In this document: positions 48,901 through 60,299 of the stretch, in pieces
Numbering within the stretch: the first letter of the stretch is position 1
Layout: every line of letters begins with the position of its first letter
Assembly (NCBI GenBank): GCA_002914845.1
Contig: JXTC01000464.1
Span: forward strand, 161,878-225,877
DNA from: Trema orientale
Taxonomy: Eukaryota; Streptophyta; Magnoliopsida; Rosales; Cannabaceae
DNA length: 64,000 nt
Direction of reading: 5' to 3'
Notes under the pieces: generated by a model
Database searches by the model: none
The model's input: the letters and a program-made list of their open reading frames with translations, nothing else
Told to the model about the DNA's origin: nothing
Made by a program: the position numbers and the translations under genes

Positions 48901-50222
48901 GGGAAATTCTAATTTCTTTCACATCCTTTCAACACAAATTAAAAGGTTTGATCAAGCAATTAAACCTTACTGTTAAAGTCACCTGTAGCATAGAAAATTT
49001 TAACGGCATTTAATTTGAGGTCTTACACAGCAGGTGTTGATGCTCCATAATATGATACCATTAAAAGGCTAGATCAACTTAGAAAGCTTTTCGGCAGCTT
49101 ACACTTGCAATTGTTTCCCCTCAAATGATCGATGAAACTCGGAACTTCGAGGAAAATATGCTAGTTTTATATGAATTTTTGCTATCATAAGAAGTGAATA
49201 CTTCTAAACCTTGCATGTAGCTGTGTGGCAATGTAGCGTATGGACGCCACAAACATGTTGGCATCCGGCACAAGAAATGGCAAAGTTTAGAACCCTCAAA
49301 ACCATCCAGGCTCGAAGTTGCTTCATTTTAGAATTACTTTAAAGAGTACTGGCTGGTTTTCCATTTGTACGTAGTGGCAATGTTAAAGCCTAAAAATACA
49401 CAGCACAAATACCATGGCATAGTAGAAAGGTAAGTCCTTCTATTTTCTAAAGTATTATGTTGGGTTATCGGCCATCTTCATTCTGATTATCTTTACAGAT
49501 GATGCAACCAAATACAGACAGGGGAAGGATTTCATGAGTACAAGTACAACAATCTGATTCAGCTGTGCTGGTGCTACTGAAATCATCAAATGCTAGAGCC
49601 TAGACGTAAGCATAGCTTGTGTTCGGAAAGAAATATAAGGTCCAGCTAGGAGAGAAACATTAACACATAACTAAAGCTTCAGTTGCAAGTTACCAAAAAC
49701 TTCTTTGATCCTATGCAATGTATTTGCAATCAGAAAAAAGCTGCTTCTAGTGGGTATATCTGTATAAGAAAACTGAACGCAAAGAATAGATTTAAACTAC
49801 ACAAATGCCAATAACAGGTCCACCAAAACCGTAGTATTATATGCAATCATATATGGGATATATAATATTATGATAGTCATGTTAGTCTGTTTCTGCTTGT
49901 AAGTTGAAACATTTTGATGGCACAACAAAGCACTATGCCACCACAGACACACGTATTTTATATATAGTTCCACATATATACGGATAATATCTTTATATAA
50001 GAATAATGATGGTCATGTTAAGTCTGTTTCTGCTGCTTGTAAGTAAAATCATTTTGAAGGCACAACTAAGCATTAACCATCCACCATGAAAAATCACAAC
50101 ATAGGGGGAAAATGCTAAATTAATCAAAGTAAACAGAACCCATTATCGATTTTTTGCCAGTGAAACCAGAAACAATGAATTCACAAATTCCAATAATATT
50201 CTAAAATATTCCAATATTTCTC
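45950..50222. other. Spacer between TOPP8 and DUF538 genes
   Basis: The TOPP8 promoter side (46000-47000) has CACGTG-type cores, for example near 46484; more lie near 47350 and 47470. From 48000 to 50222 the base composition is more even and probably includes the 3' region of the DUF538 gene. I found no coding exon with a recognisable product. Confidence 0.45.
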
Positions 50223-50732
50223 TCAAAATGAAGAAGCAAAAGGCTTTCTTACTTGAAAATCATTGCAATTTAACCCACAACCACACTGAGGGCTCTCTTC
50301 AAAGTTATCAACTGGGAAACCCGCACCGGCAATACCCACCGAGAATTCGAGGTCGTCGCCGACTCGTCTGACCTCCACGATATCAATCCAGAACCAGAAC
50401 AACTTCACGCTAACACCCTCTAATCTCGAGAGCTCGCCCTCTGAAATATACCCTCTAATGGCGGACTTGTAGTTCAACTGGTACGACCCTTCAAGGGTAA
50501 AGCTACAGCTGCCGTTGAAATAGGCCTCGAATCTCCCATTAGAGCGGTCGAGATCGTAACCCACCACGCCTTTGGGAAGAATCCCAGTGGGGAAGCCGAA
50601 GCTCTTGATGACTTCGTAGACCGAGGGCTTGTCGAAAACGACGACGTCTTGTAATGCTGAAAATGGCGAAGGGATTATGATTAGGCATAAAACTAAGAGT
50701 GAAATCGAGTTTTGGTTGATGAAGAAACCCAT
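50223..50732 (-). CDS. DUF538 family secreted protein
   Basis: The 169-residue protein has a signal peptide (MGFFINQNSISLLVLCLIII..., cleaved near residue 26). A DUF538 domain follows, with VYEVIKSFGFPTGILPKGV, Y-N-G-S-C and the motif VSVKLFWFWIDIVEV, then a cysteine cluster QCGCGLNC near the end. DUF538 proteins are plant-specific, often stress-induced, and structurally related to bactericidal/permeability-increasing protein; SVB, a trichome-shape gene, is one. The exact function is unknown. Near the C-terminus the sequence CAAGTAAGA contains a possible splice donor; if it is used the last ten residues would differ. I kept the read-through because it gives a plausible ending. The first 70 coding bases and the upstream flank are repeated at 53561 onward. 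Confidence 0.88.
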   Translation of the reverse strand: MGFFINQNSISLLVLCLIIIPSPFSALQDVVVFDKPSVYEVIKSFGFPTGILPKGVVGYDLDRSNGRFEAYFNGSCSFTLEGSYQLNYKSAIRGYISEGELSRLEGVSVKLFWFWIDIVEVRRVGDDLEFSVGIAGAGFPVDNFEESPQCGCGLNCNDFQVRKPFASSF

Positions 50733-51064
50733 TTTGAGATCTTCGTTCCTGGGTCTTCTTCTCTGCGTTGATCTTCGTCCTGTATGTGTTTTCTATTCTG
50801 ATCCAGCAATGGAATGGAATAGGCGTTGGATTGTGAAAGCTCTGGTTTCGTGTTACAGTTGTTTGCTTTCTGGTAAGTGGTGAGAGTGTAATTGGGCCTG
50901 GTTGCACAGTTGGAGTGCTTAAATGGGCTTGCTGATTGAGCCCAAAACTCAAAATGGGTAGTCCAAGAATTTGCTCTGTAAATTTGGGCCAACTATGGGG
51001 CCTAAAGTGTGTACTAGTAATTTGGACTAAAATGACTAATTTGGACTAAAACGGTTTTTTTAGG

Positions 51065-51358
51065 GCCATATAGAAATATGACCAAATTTTGGACCTAATT
51101 TAAGTAAATGTCCCTTTGTCAAATGTTATAACAAAATATCCGGTATATATGCTTATATACCAAATATAAAACTTTATATATCAAGTATAAAAAAGTATAT
51201 ACCTAGTACATTTAAGCACAGTAACTAAAATTGGTAGATATGTTTATCTACCAAATGTAAAAATATATATACCTAGACATTTAACTATAAAATTTAAAAA
51301 GTGGACATCTACTTAATCAAATTTAAAATATTGGTCATCCACCTAAATTTCTCTTTTT
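51065..51358. mobile_element. MITE present only in duplication copy 1
   Basis: Copy 1 has about 300 extra bases that copy 2 lacks at the equivalent spot (53956-53965). The insert is bounded by TTTTTTAGG on both sides (51056-51064 and 51359-51367), and its ends are imperfect inverted repeats sharing ATGACCAA...TTAAGTA(A/G)ATGTCC. The empty site in copy 2 supports a genuine insertion with a 9-base duplication, suggesting a Mutator-like MITE. Confidence 0.75.
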
Positions 51359-52035
51359 TTTTTTAGGAGTGTTTTGAAAAATGATTTTTCTAATAGTATT
51401 ACAGTATTGTGCAGCCCTATGTGAAGGAAGCCAACAATGTCAATCTGTTACTGTTGATTAGTCTTAAAAAAGTCATAATATTATCATCACATATTATGTG
51501 ACTCTCATCAAACAACATTGTGACACTACTAAAAATGTTATTTTTCAAATCACTCCTAAAAATGTCATCGACTCCAAATTACTACCAGTCAGATCCATTT
51601 CCCTGCCTATATAAAATGGTTGTTTTCTACATTACGTGTTAATAGTCATATATAACCGTTTTTAAGCTAGAATATCAGCTTTGTTCTGTATATTAAGTTG
51701 GTTTTTTGTACCAAGTATAGTTAATTTATAGCATCTGATGTTTCGTTCATTTTGTTATAGATTTTAAAAGGGGAAGAAGATACCCAGTACTATCTTTTGA
51801 TAAATAATACTAGAAATACGGTGCGGACAAAAACGCTTAATGTTGTACGATCTGTAATTGAAAAATATATACGATCTATTTCTGAAAAATGCCACTTCTC
51901 ATTTCATTTTCCCCTCTCTTCCTCTCATTTGTCGCTCAGATCTGAGGAGCTCGACATTCTGGGCACCAATCGAGTGAGAGAGAGATAATTGTGATTTCAT
52001 CTAATCTTTTTTCTATTTTTTACTCTTTTTGAGAG

Positions 52036-52230
52036 TGATGATGGCTGCTATGGTTGTTGCTTCAAGCTCTGGTTCGGAAACCAAGTTCTTTTCTGGTTGG
52101 AACAAGGAGAGCAAAGACACCTAGAATGTGGATTAGCCCCACCAAGCCAAGCGAAGCAAGTTTCTAGGAGTTTGCGTCATTGGAGTCCGGATCTACGATT
52201 TTGAGAATGGCAAGACTTTCACCGGGTTAT
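52036..52230 (+). pseudogene. Unidentified gene fragment, copy 1
   Basis: An ATG-led stretch translates as MMAAMVVASSSGSETKFFSG, then a stop, then in frame HQAKRSKFLGVCVIGV and IYDFENGKTFTG. The matching copy at 54636-54826 has the same layout with different stops. Codon-like conservation but repeated stops suggest a piece of host gene carried in a repeat. I do not recognise the parent. Confidence 0.4.
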
Positions 52231-52879
52231 GATTTGTATTAGTCTATCTATTCGCTTTTTCTTTTTCTTTTTTTTCTGCCTATATACCCATTATTGAATA
52301 TGTTCCCTTTAGCTAAAAAAATATCGTAGAAATTAGTGGGAAGTGAAATCGCTAATGTGTTAAATTCCTTTTGTTGTCATTATTTTGATTAATCCATTCA
52401 GTGCCATGGGCAAAAAAAGAAAAAGAGAGAAAACAATGGTTTTTGTAGATTCGTGCAAGAATTAGAAGGGTTGCTTTTGTACTCTTCATGTTTGTCATAA
52501 ATACCTCTTGAACAGGTTATATTTTTAGGGAGAATTCTACTATACAACCGATATTATGGTACCTAGGCTTCCAATTATGACGTATTACATCGAGTTGAAG
52601 AATCAAGTAATGATTGAGCAAAAATTGAGACAGGTCTTTGACTGGAAGTTTGCGGACATTAACTTTGTGGTTCATGGATAGAATCAAGTGGTTTAGATTT
52701 GGTGTTACTATCTACATTTTGTTCTTGTCATGTCAAGGTTCCTTAACAGAGGATATATATTCTGAGCTTCTCAACGATTGCTAATTGGTTTTGTAGATAA
52801 TTGACTACAATATATTTAACATAGGTGGCAAGGGTTTGATCATATAAAAGTAATTTGCTGTGTTTTTGCAGTTTCCTAT

Positions 52880-53350
52880 GATTTACTTATATATAGGGTA
52901 TTCTGCTAAAAGGCAACCATATAGATTCCAAGAAACCTTTGTAGTTTATTGTGATTTACTTACGTATAAGGCATTCTGCTAGTTTAGTTTCCTTAAAACT
53001 TTTGTAGTTTCTTCTGATTTACTTACATACAGGGTATTCTGCTAAAAAGAAAACAAACTGGTTTCTAAAAAACTTTTGTGGTTTCATGTGATTTACTTAC
53101 GTATATGGTACTTTACTAAAAGAAAACCAAACTGGTTTCCAAGAAATCTTTGTAGTTTCCTATGGTGGCATTCCGCTAAAAGGAAACCAAACTGATTTCC
53201 AAGAAACCTTTGTAGTTTCCTGTGATTTACTTACGTACAGGATATTCCGCTAATTTGAAACTAAATTAGTTTCTAAGAAATTTTTGTGGTTTTCTATGAT
53301 TTATTTACGTACATGACATTCCGCTAATAGGAAACCAAATTGGTTTCTTG
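52880..53350. repeat. ~73-bp minisatellite, copy B
   Basis: Six or so units carry TGTGATTTACTTACGTACAGG, ATTCTGCTAAAAGGAAACCA and AGAAACCTTTGTAGTTTCC. It is the reverse complement of the array at 14860-15585. The shared flank continues to about 53500. Confidence 0.85.
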
Positions 53351-53560
53351 TAAAAAAAAAAAAAAAAGTAACTTATTTACTAAAATGCCATCACGTTTTT
53401 TAGCTTCCAAAGTATTTAGAAAAATACTTTGACAGGTCGTACTTTTATTATGTTTGAAAAGTCGTAAATTTGGTAACATTTTTTTAAAAATAGGTATCAG
53501 TATCTAAAACCCTTTTAAAAAAATGACATTTACTTTATGGGCCCAAAATTTGGCTATTTN

Positions 53561-53630
53561 ATGGCGAAGGGATTATGATTAGGCATAAAACTAAGAGTGA
53601 AATCGAGTTTTGGTTGATGAAGAAACCCAT
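53561..53630 (-). pseudogene. Truncated 5' end of a second DUF538 gene copy
   Basis: Only the signal-peptide region (MGFFINQNSISLLVLCLIII... as in the intact gene) is present before the N at 53560. The rest of the gene is absent, so this piece cannot make the protein. It is either a partial duplication or the cut end of the other allele. Confidence 0.85.
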
Positions 53631-54635
53631 TTTGAGATCTTCGTTCCTGGGTCTTATTCTCTGCGTTGATCTTCGTCCTGTGTGTGTTTTCTTTTCTGAT
53701 CCAGCAACGGAATGGAATAGGCGTTGGATTGTGAAAGCTCTGGTTTCTTGTTACAGTTGTTTGCTTTCTGGTAAGTGGTGAGAGTGTGAATTGGGCCTGG
53801 TTACACAGTTGGGAGTGCTTAAATGGGCTTTCTGATTGAGCCCAAAACTCAAAATGGGTAGTCCAAGAATTTGCTCTGTAAATTTGGGCCAACTATAGGG
53901 CCTAAAGTGTAAACTAGTAATTTGGACTAAAATGACTAATTTGGACTAAAACGGCTTTTTTAGGGGTATTTTAAAAAGTGATTTTTCTAATAGTGTTACA
54001 GTGTTGTGCAGCCCTCTGTAAAGGAAGCCAATAATGCCAATCTATTACTGTTGATAAGTCCTAAAAAAGTCATAATATTATCATCACATATTATGTGACT
54101 CCCATCAAACAACATTGTGACACTACTAAAAATGTTAATTTTCAAATCACTCCTAAAAATATCATTGAGTCCAAATTACTACTAGTCAGATCCATTTCCC
54201 TGCCCATATAAAATGACTGTTTTCTACACTACGTGTTTATAGTCATATATAACAGTTTTTAAGCTAGAATATCAGCTTTGTTCTGTATATTGAGTCGGTT
54301 TTTTGTACCAAGTATAGTTAATTTATAGCATCTGATATTTCGTTCATTTTGTTATAGATTTTAAAAAGGGAAAAAGAACCCCGTATTATTTTTTGATAAA
54401 TAATATCAGAAATACGGTGCGGAGAAAAATGCTTAATGTTGTACGATCTGTAACTGAAAAATATATACGATCTATATCTGAAAAATGCCACTTCTCATTT
54501 CATTTTCCCCTCTCTTCCTCTCTTTATCGCTCAGATCTGAGGAGCTCGACATTCTCGGCACCAATCGAGTGAGAGAGAGATAACTGTGATTTCATCTAAT
54601 CTTTTTTCTATTTTTTACTCTTTTTGAGAGTGACG

Positions 54636-54826
54636 ATGGGCGCTATGGTTGTTGCTTCAAGCTCTGGTTCGGAAACCAAGGTCTCTTCTGGTTGGAACAG
54701 GGAGAGCAAAGACACCTAGAACATGGATCAGCCCCACCAAGCTAAGCGAAGCAAGTTTCTAGGAGTTTGTGTTGTCGGAGGTCAGATTTACGATTCTGAG
54801 AATGGCAAGACTTTCACCGAATTATG
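54636..54826 (+). pseudogene. Unidentified gene fragment, copy 2
   Basis: This is the counterpart of 52036-52230. It reads MGAMVVASSSGSETKVSSGW, a stop, then MDQPHQAKRSKFLGVCVVGG and IYDSENGKTFTEL followed by a stop. It keeps a longer in-frame stretch than copy 1. I do not recognise the family. Confidence 0.4.
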
Positions 54827-55929
54827 ATTTGTATTACTCTATCTATTCGCTTTTTCTTTTTTTTTTTTCCCTCCCCATATACCCATTATTGAATATGTTC
54901 CCTTTAGCTGAAAAAATGTCGTAGAAATTAGTGGGAAGTGAAATTGCTAATGTTTTAAATTCTTTTTCTTGTCATTATTTTGATAATCCATTCAGTGCCA
55001 TGGAAAAAAAAAAGAGAGAAAATAATAGTTTTTGTAGATTTGTGCAAGAATTAGAAGGGAAGCTTTGTACTCATCATGTTTGTCACAAATACCTTTTGAA
55101 CAAGTTATAAGGGGGAATTCTACTATACAACCCATGTTATGGTTGAAGAATCAAGTAATGATTGAGCAAAAATTGAGATAGGTCTTTGACTGGAAGTTTA
55201 CGGACATTAAATTTGAGGTTCATGGATAGAATCAAGTGGTTTGGATTTAGTGTTACTATCTACATTTTATTCTTGTCATGTCAAGGTTCCTTAACATGTT
55301 AACTTTGTGGTTCCTCGATAGAATCAAGTGGTTTGGATTTAGTATTATTATCTACATTTTATTCTTATCATGTCAAGGTTCCTTAACAGAGGATATATAT
55401 TCTGAGCTTTTGTTCCCATCTCATCCTCTCGGTTAACAGAATGCTCAAACCCAGTAATCTCTCTACTTGATCTTCCTCTTTATCACCACATGATGAACTT
55501 TTATACCATGTAACGCCATTATCTGTATGTCCCTAGTCACATATTGCTTCTTTCTCATGTTTGTCACAAATACCTCTTGAACAAGTTATATTTTTAGGGA
55601 GAATTCTACTATACAACCGACGTTATGGTACCTAGGCTTCCAATTATGACGTATTACATCGAGTTGAAGAATCAAATAATGATTGAGCAAAAATTGAGAT
55701 AGGTCTTTGATTGGAAGTTTGCGGATATTAACTTTGTGGTTCATGGATAGAATCAAGTAGTTTAGATTGGTGTTACTATCTACATTTTGTTCTTGTCATG
55801 TCAAGGTTCCTTAACAGAGGATATATATTCTGAGCTTCTCAACGATTGCTAATTAGTTTTATAGATAATTGACTACAATATATTTAACATAGTTGGCAAG
55901 AGTTTGATCACGTAAAAGTAATTTGCTGT

Positions 55930-56450
55930 GTTTTTGCAGTTCCCTGTGATTTACTTATATATAAAGTTTTTTTTACTAAAAGGCAACCATATAGATTCCA
56001 AGAAACCTTTATAGTTTATTGTAATTTACTTACTTACAAGGCATTCTGCTAGTTTAGTTTCCTTGAAACCTTTGTAGTTTCTTCTGATTTACTTACATAC
56101 AGGGCATTCTGCTAAAAAGAAAATAAACTGGTTTCTAAAAAACCTTTGTAGTTTTATGTGATTTACTTACGTATATGGTACTTCACAAAAAGGAAATTAA
56201 ATTGGTTTCGAAGAAATCTTTGTGGTTTCCTGTGGTGGCATTCCGCTAAAAGGAAACCAAACTAGTTTCCAAGAAACCTTTGTGGTTTCCTGTGATTTAC
56301 TTACGTACAGGACATTCTGCTAATTGGAAACTAAATTAGTTTTTAGGAAACCTTTGTGATTTTCTGTAATTTATTTACATACAAGACATTCCGCTAATAG
56401 GAAACCAAATTAGTTTCTAGGAAACCTTTGTGGTTTCCTGTGAAAAAAAA
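55930..56450. repeat. ~73-bp minisatellite, copy C
   Basis: It has the same unit and orientation as copy B at 52880-53350, with about seven units and small indels between copies. Confidence 0.85.
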
Positions 56451-56987
56451 AGTGACTTGTTTACTAAAATGCCATCACGTTTTTTAGCTTCCAAAGTATT
56501 TAGAAAAATACTCTGACAGGTCGTACGCAATTTTTATTATTTTTAAAAAGTCATAAATTTGGTAATATGTTTTTAAAAATAGGTATCAGTGTAACCCTTT
56601 TAAAAAAATGACATTTACTTTATGGGCCCAAAATTTGACTATTTTGCTAAGAAGCCCTTTGTTTTAAAGCCTATAAAACTAATCTCAAGAGAAAAAAAGA
56701 AAAAAAAAAAGGAGCCTATGAACATAATAGTCATGAAAAATGCCTTCTAGTCAAATTATTTTTGTTCATCTTATCTTATATTATGTGTTTTTGTTCTTTT
56801 AAATGAAGCAAAGAAGTAAATTTTCTGTATTTTCTTTTCTTTTTCTCTCTAGTTAAAATTTTGATAATATCTACAGTCCACATCAACCAAGAATAATCGG
56901 GCAGTTAATAGGGAAGAAAGTAGGCACCACCTCTTAAATGCAGTCTTTACTTGTATGAATCCATTTTTTTTTTTTTTTGGGAAATTA

Positions 56988-57540
56988 GGTGAAATACAAA
57001 TAGTGAATTTTAAAAATTACACCCCTCTCAATAGTTTTTAGATAAAATACACCATTTTTTTAAAACAAAAAAGGGTATAAAAGACTTATATACCCTTAAG
57101 TCGAAGGCATCAGACAAAGGTGTCGAGAGCTAGACAATTTGTCTATAAACTTGACAGGAAAAACAAAAAAGTACATTTGAGTGTTTAGCTGCAGACAAAA
57201 CTACACAGAGTATCAAGTTGCACCAGACAGAGGTATCGAGAGCTAGACAAGATGTCTAAAAATTTGACAAGAAAAAAAAAAGTATAAATTTGAGTGTTTA
57301 GCACCAGACAGAGCTAGACAGGGTGTCGAGCCTTGCTAGTAAGGGTGTTGAGGCGTGCTAGACAAAGTGTCTAGAAACTCGACATTTCCTGTCTAGCCGA
57401 AATGTGGACCCTGAATGAAATAAGTGATAGAGACATTTTTGTATTTAAAATGATTTAAAACTTAAAAAGGTGTACTCATCAAAAACTTATTAAGAGGGGT
57501 ATATTTCCTAAAGCACACTATGCCAAATGTATATTTTGCA
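56988..57540. mobile_element. Foldback element with internal TAGACA repeats
   Basis: The left arm (AATTACACCCCTCTCAATAG, TTTTTAGATAAAATACACC) matches the complement of the right arm (GGTGTACTCATCAAAAAC, TTATTAAGAGGGGTATATTT). The centre holds about two 120-base tandem units around GGTGTCGAGAGCTAGACAA and GAGTGTTTAG, dotted with CTAGACA motifs. No protein is encoded. The exact ends and target duplication are not resolved. Confidence 0.55.
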
Positions 57541-57544
57541 AATG

Positions 57545-58155
57545 ACTCTTTCTTTTTTTTTTTTTTGGTCTCTATCTTTTCTCTTTACTTATTTCAATAA
57601 TCCTTTCAATGAGGCTGGTCTCCACCTCACCAGGCCAGATTGCTCCAGCAGGTTGTAAAGAATACAAAATCATTGTTGTATAAATCTCATCAGCCTTTTA
57701 CACAGTTTTCAGCCAATTTATCACCTACCAAACAGATCTGTATAGGCATCATACTCCATTCATATTAAAAAGATGGAAAATTCATTAAAGGCCGAAAATG
57801 GTGAAGTACTACAAATCTTGTCAATGCCAATGAATATAGCTATTAGAAGAGCAGGAAGAGGCAAACTGCAATTTCACCTTATAGAGGAGCTAGAAGCAAA
57901 TATTTTGGTTTCACAACATTATGTGGAGCAAAGCATCTAATGCTTGCGGGGGACCATAACATGGGTAACTCAATATAAAAGATGTATCAATGCTCTTACC
58001 TTCCTCTGCCCTTTATATGAAGATTACAATGCAGAACTTCTCTTTTCCATTATCTTTCCTGACAAATTATGTAAATGAAATTCCATAATTTGCACATTGC
58101 CCATGTTGAAAATCTCCGAACAAAATCGTACAAGAATGACGGCAGCCTCTTTGTT
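57545..58155. other. 3' flank of SWEET gene
   Basis: The last few hundred bases next to 58156 are the likely 3' untranslated region of the SWEET gene on the minus strand. A poly-T run lies at about 57552-57566. I see no gene. Confidence 0.45.
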
Positions 58156-59443
58156 TCACTGGTCCGATTGGTTTGAAGACTCAATAAGAGGTTCAGTCTT
58201 CTGTTGATCCTCTAAATTGTCCTCTACTTGCCTGGATGACTTGGGCTTCCAGTATATTGCATAGAGAACCAGCTGAATAGTTCCAAGGAAAAATCCAGTC
58301 CCATTTGGTAACTACAGACAATAGACAATATGACCGTTCCATTCTCCCCAACTATTGTGGCATAATCAAAACCATAAAAATGATATTTGAATTTAACTTA
58401 CTCCAACAAATAAGTCTTTTGCAAGCACAGCATACACAGTCCAAACTCCACCATTCAAGAAAAGGATAAGCGAAAGAAGGAAAGGCATGTATTCTACACT
58501 CTTTGTCAATACCACTGTTTTCTGTACATCAAAATAACTAAAGCAGTTTTATACAGAAAAAAGAAAAAAAAAAAAAAAAAAGAAGAAGGAAGAACGAAAT
58601 TGAAAGAGAGAAAGAAGAGAAAATTCAAAGAGAATGAGTTTATTTTGATGGGATTTGTTTACCATAGCGGAAAGAGGTGAAGCATAGGCAACCATACTGA
58701 AGGCCACACACAATAACCCTGCGATATCAATTCGAGTATTTCCATGGAGGGCAAAATGAGTGAACAAAATTGCTGCTGCTGGAAATCCCACATCCAAGAC
58801 AATGACAAGGATAGCAGTCCTAAGCTAATTTGATTAATATCGAGTTATATGATAGTAAGAAGTTGAACTCAAACATGAGAAAAATAAAATTGAACAGGAA
58901 AAGAGAAAGGATACCCTCATTCTCGGAGGTGCAAAAAGTAGGAATATGGTGAGAAAAATTATCTCAACAACAGCACCAAACATATTAATAGTGGCCACCA
59001 GAAGGCTATCTGGCTTAATAAGTCCATAGTAAACCCAAAAGTAGGCATTCAGTAATTTGCTAACGTAAGGGATGCTCTCAAATTCCTCGGTCGATCTACG
59101 CTTCACGATTCTCCAAAACACATTTCTGAAAAACATATTATGACTCAAAAATATTATGATTCACTGAGTTTGTTTCACACTGACATATGAAAGCAAATCT
59201 GCAGCTAAAACTACAATACAAAACTGAGATGAAAAGCTCTCACTGAACTCAAGTACTCACGCAGGAGAAATATAGACTAGCCCTGTCGTAATATTACCTA
59301 TAATAAAGCAGAAACCATTAGCATAAATTCACACTTATGGAAAGAATGTCCTGAAAAAAAAAAAAAAAAAAACCTGATTCTTAACGAAAAACATGTTCTT
59401 TCTTACCTAGCAGACCAAAAAAGACAACTATGAAACTTGGCAT
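58156..59443 (-). CDS. SWEET sugar transporter, SWEET16/17-like
   Basis: SWEETs are seven-helix uniporters that move sugars down their gradient; the SWEET16/17 clade is known from the vacuolar membrane, where it moves fructose and glucose. Six exons on the minus strand, 59407-59443, 59261-59297, 58915-59125, 58663-58824, 58402-58521 and 58156-58311, give 240 residues. Two MtN3/saliva triple-helix repeats are present: the first runs from MPSFIVVFFGLLGNITTGLV to RIVKRRSTEEFESIPYV and LIKPDSLLVATINMFGAVVE; the second from VLDVGFPAAAIL through SPLSAMKTVVLTKSVEYMPF and LFLNGGVWTVYAV to LPNGTGFFLGTIQLVLY. The second exon of 37 bases is the classic SWEET micro-exon. The cytosolic tail ends SSNQSDQ. 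Where most relatives have SPxKTFW this protein has SPANVFW. The acceptor of exon 4 was chosen as ATTAG|CTTAGG because it keeps the frame. Confidence 0.95.
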
Positions 59444-60299
59444 GCTTGGTGTTTGAATAGAAATTGGGAGCTCTTTTCCTTCTTTGAAGTCTGGAGTTTC
59501 CTAGATTCAATTTTCTTGGATCTGAAAGTTATTGAGCTATCTTCTTCTTCTTGTGGTATGATGTTCTCTATTCGGAATTCGGGATTATTAAATTTACGCT
59601 TAACCTTTTTTTTTTTATTTTTTATTTCCCCCCCGGTTGAACAAATATAACTATCACGAATTCATTTAAGGTAAATATCCCTTCACTCTTTCAGTCACCT
59701 AACAAGACAAGGTAGGACAGCGATGAGTAAGTGCAAGGGATCAGGAGTATTACTTGGACAGATCTTTATCATATAATTGGAAGAGACGAAAAAAAAAAAA
59801 ATCGAAAGAAAAAAAAAAGAAAAAAAAAAAGAAAAAGAAAAAAATAGAAAAGAACAGAGCTAGTTGTAAGAAATTTAGTCACTATAATAAGTCGTTTTCT
59901 TTGTATCATCTAATCTGTTCAGTCCACCTATGTAAATCAATAATATAGTAACGAAAAGCTTTTGATTTTCACTGTTATTGTCATTATATTGTTGATTTAT
60001 TCTCCACAGAAAAATTCTCGAGAATCTCTGCTGTAGCTTGTTGGTTCTTTTCTCCTACGAATTATTGAGGATTAGATAATAATAGATATCCACGTGAAAT
60101 ACGCAAGAGAAACCAAATTGTCAGCAGCACTGATGCTGATGGTACACACACAACTTATCATGCTTAGAACAGGCAATTATGAAATGTTTTAACTGTGACA
60201 GTTTCCAATGAACAAGAAAAAGAGCTTGAAACTGGATACTAATACAAGTATGAAAAATGAATGCCGCCATTACTGCTTTGTGCTCCTTTCTAATTTTCT
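59444..60299. other. Spacer between SWEET and F-box genes
   Basis: It includes the SWEET upstream region and an A-rich low-complexity tract at 59788-59845. Around 60200-60299 is the 3' end of the F-box gene. I see no other gene. Confidence 0.5.

Larger units (their letters stand above)
50663..53559. repeat. Large duplication, copy 1 (DUF538 5' end plus upstream 2.8 kb)
   Basis: This segment aligns base for base with 53561-56643, with a difference about every 20-30 bases by eye, plus indels. It contains the first 70 coding bases and promoter side of the DUF538 gene, a MITE found only in this copy (51065-51358), gene-like fragments at about 52036-52230 and 52550-52680, and the minisatellite at 52880-53350. 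It ends abruptly at a single N at 53560. Confidence 0.93.
53561..56643. repeat. Large duplication, copy 2
   Basis: It starts inside the DUF538 coding sequence (equivalent to 50663) directly after a single N, so only about the first 23 codons of the gene are present on the minus strand (53561-53630). It lacks the MITE of copy 1. It carries extra internal duplications at about 55145-55620, where the block CAAGTTAT...GAATTCTACTATACAACC and GATAGAATCAAGTGGTTTGG recurs two or three times. It ends where copy 1 was cut and then continues into unique sequence. Confidence 0.92.

Noticed and set aside
50539..50992. Open frames of 137 and 99 codons upstream of and overlapping the DUF538 gene
   Set aside because: They read other frames of the DUF538 5' region, and the duplicated copy (53554-53892) shares them only because the DNA is duplicated.
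59788..59948. Lysine-rich 64-codon open frame
   Set aside because: It is an A-rich low-complexity tract in the spacer upstream of the SWEET gene.
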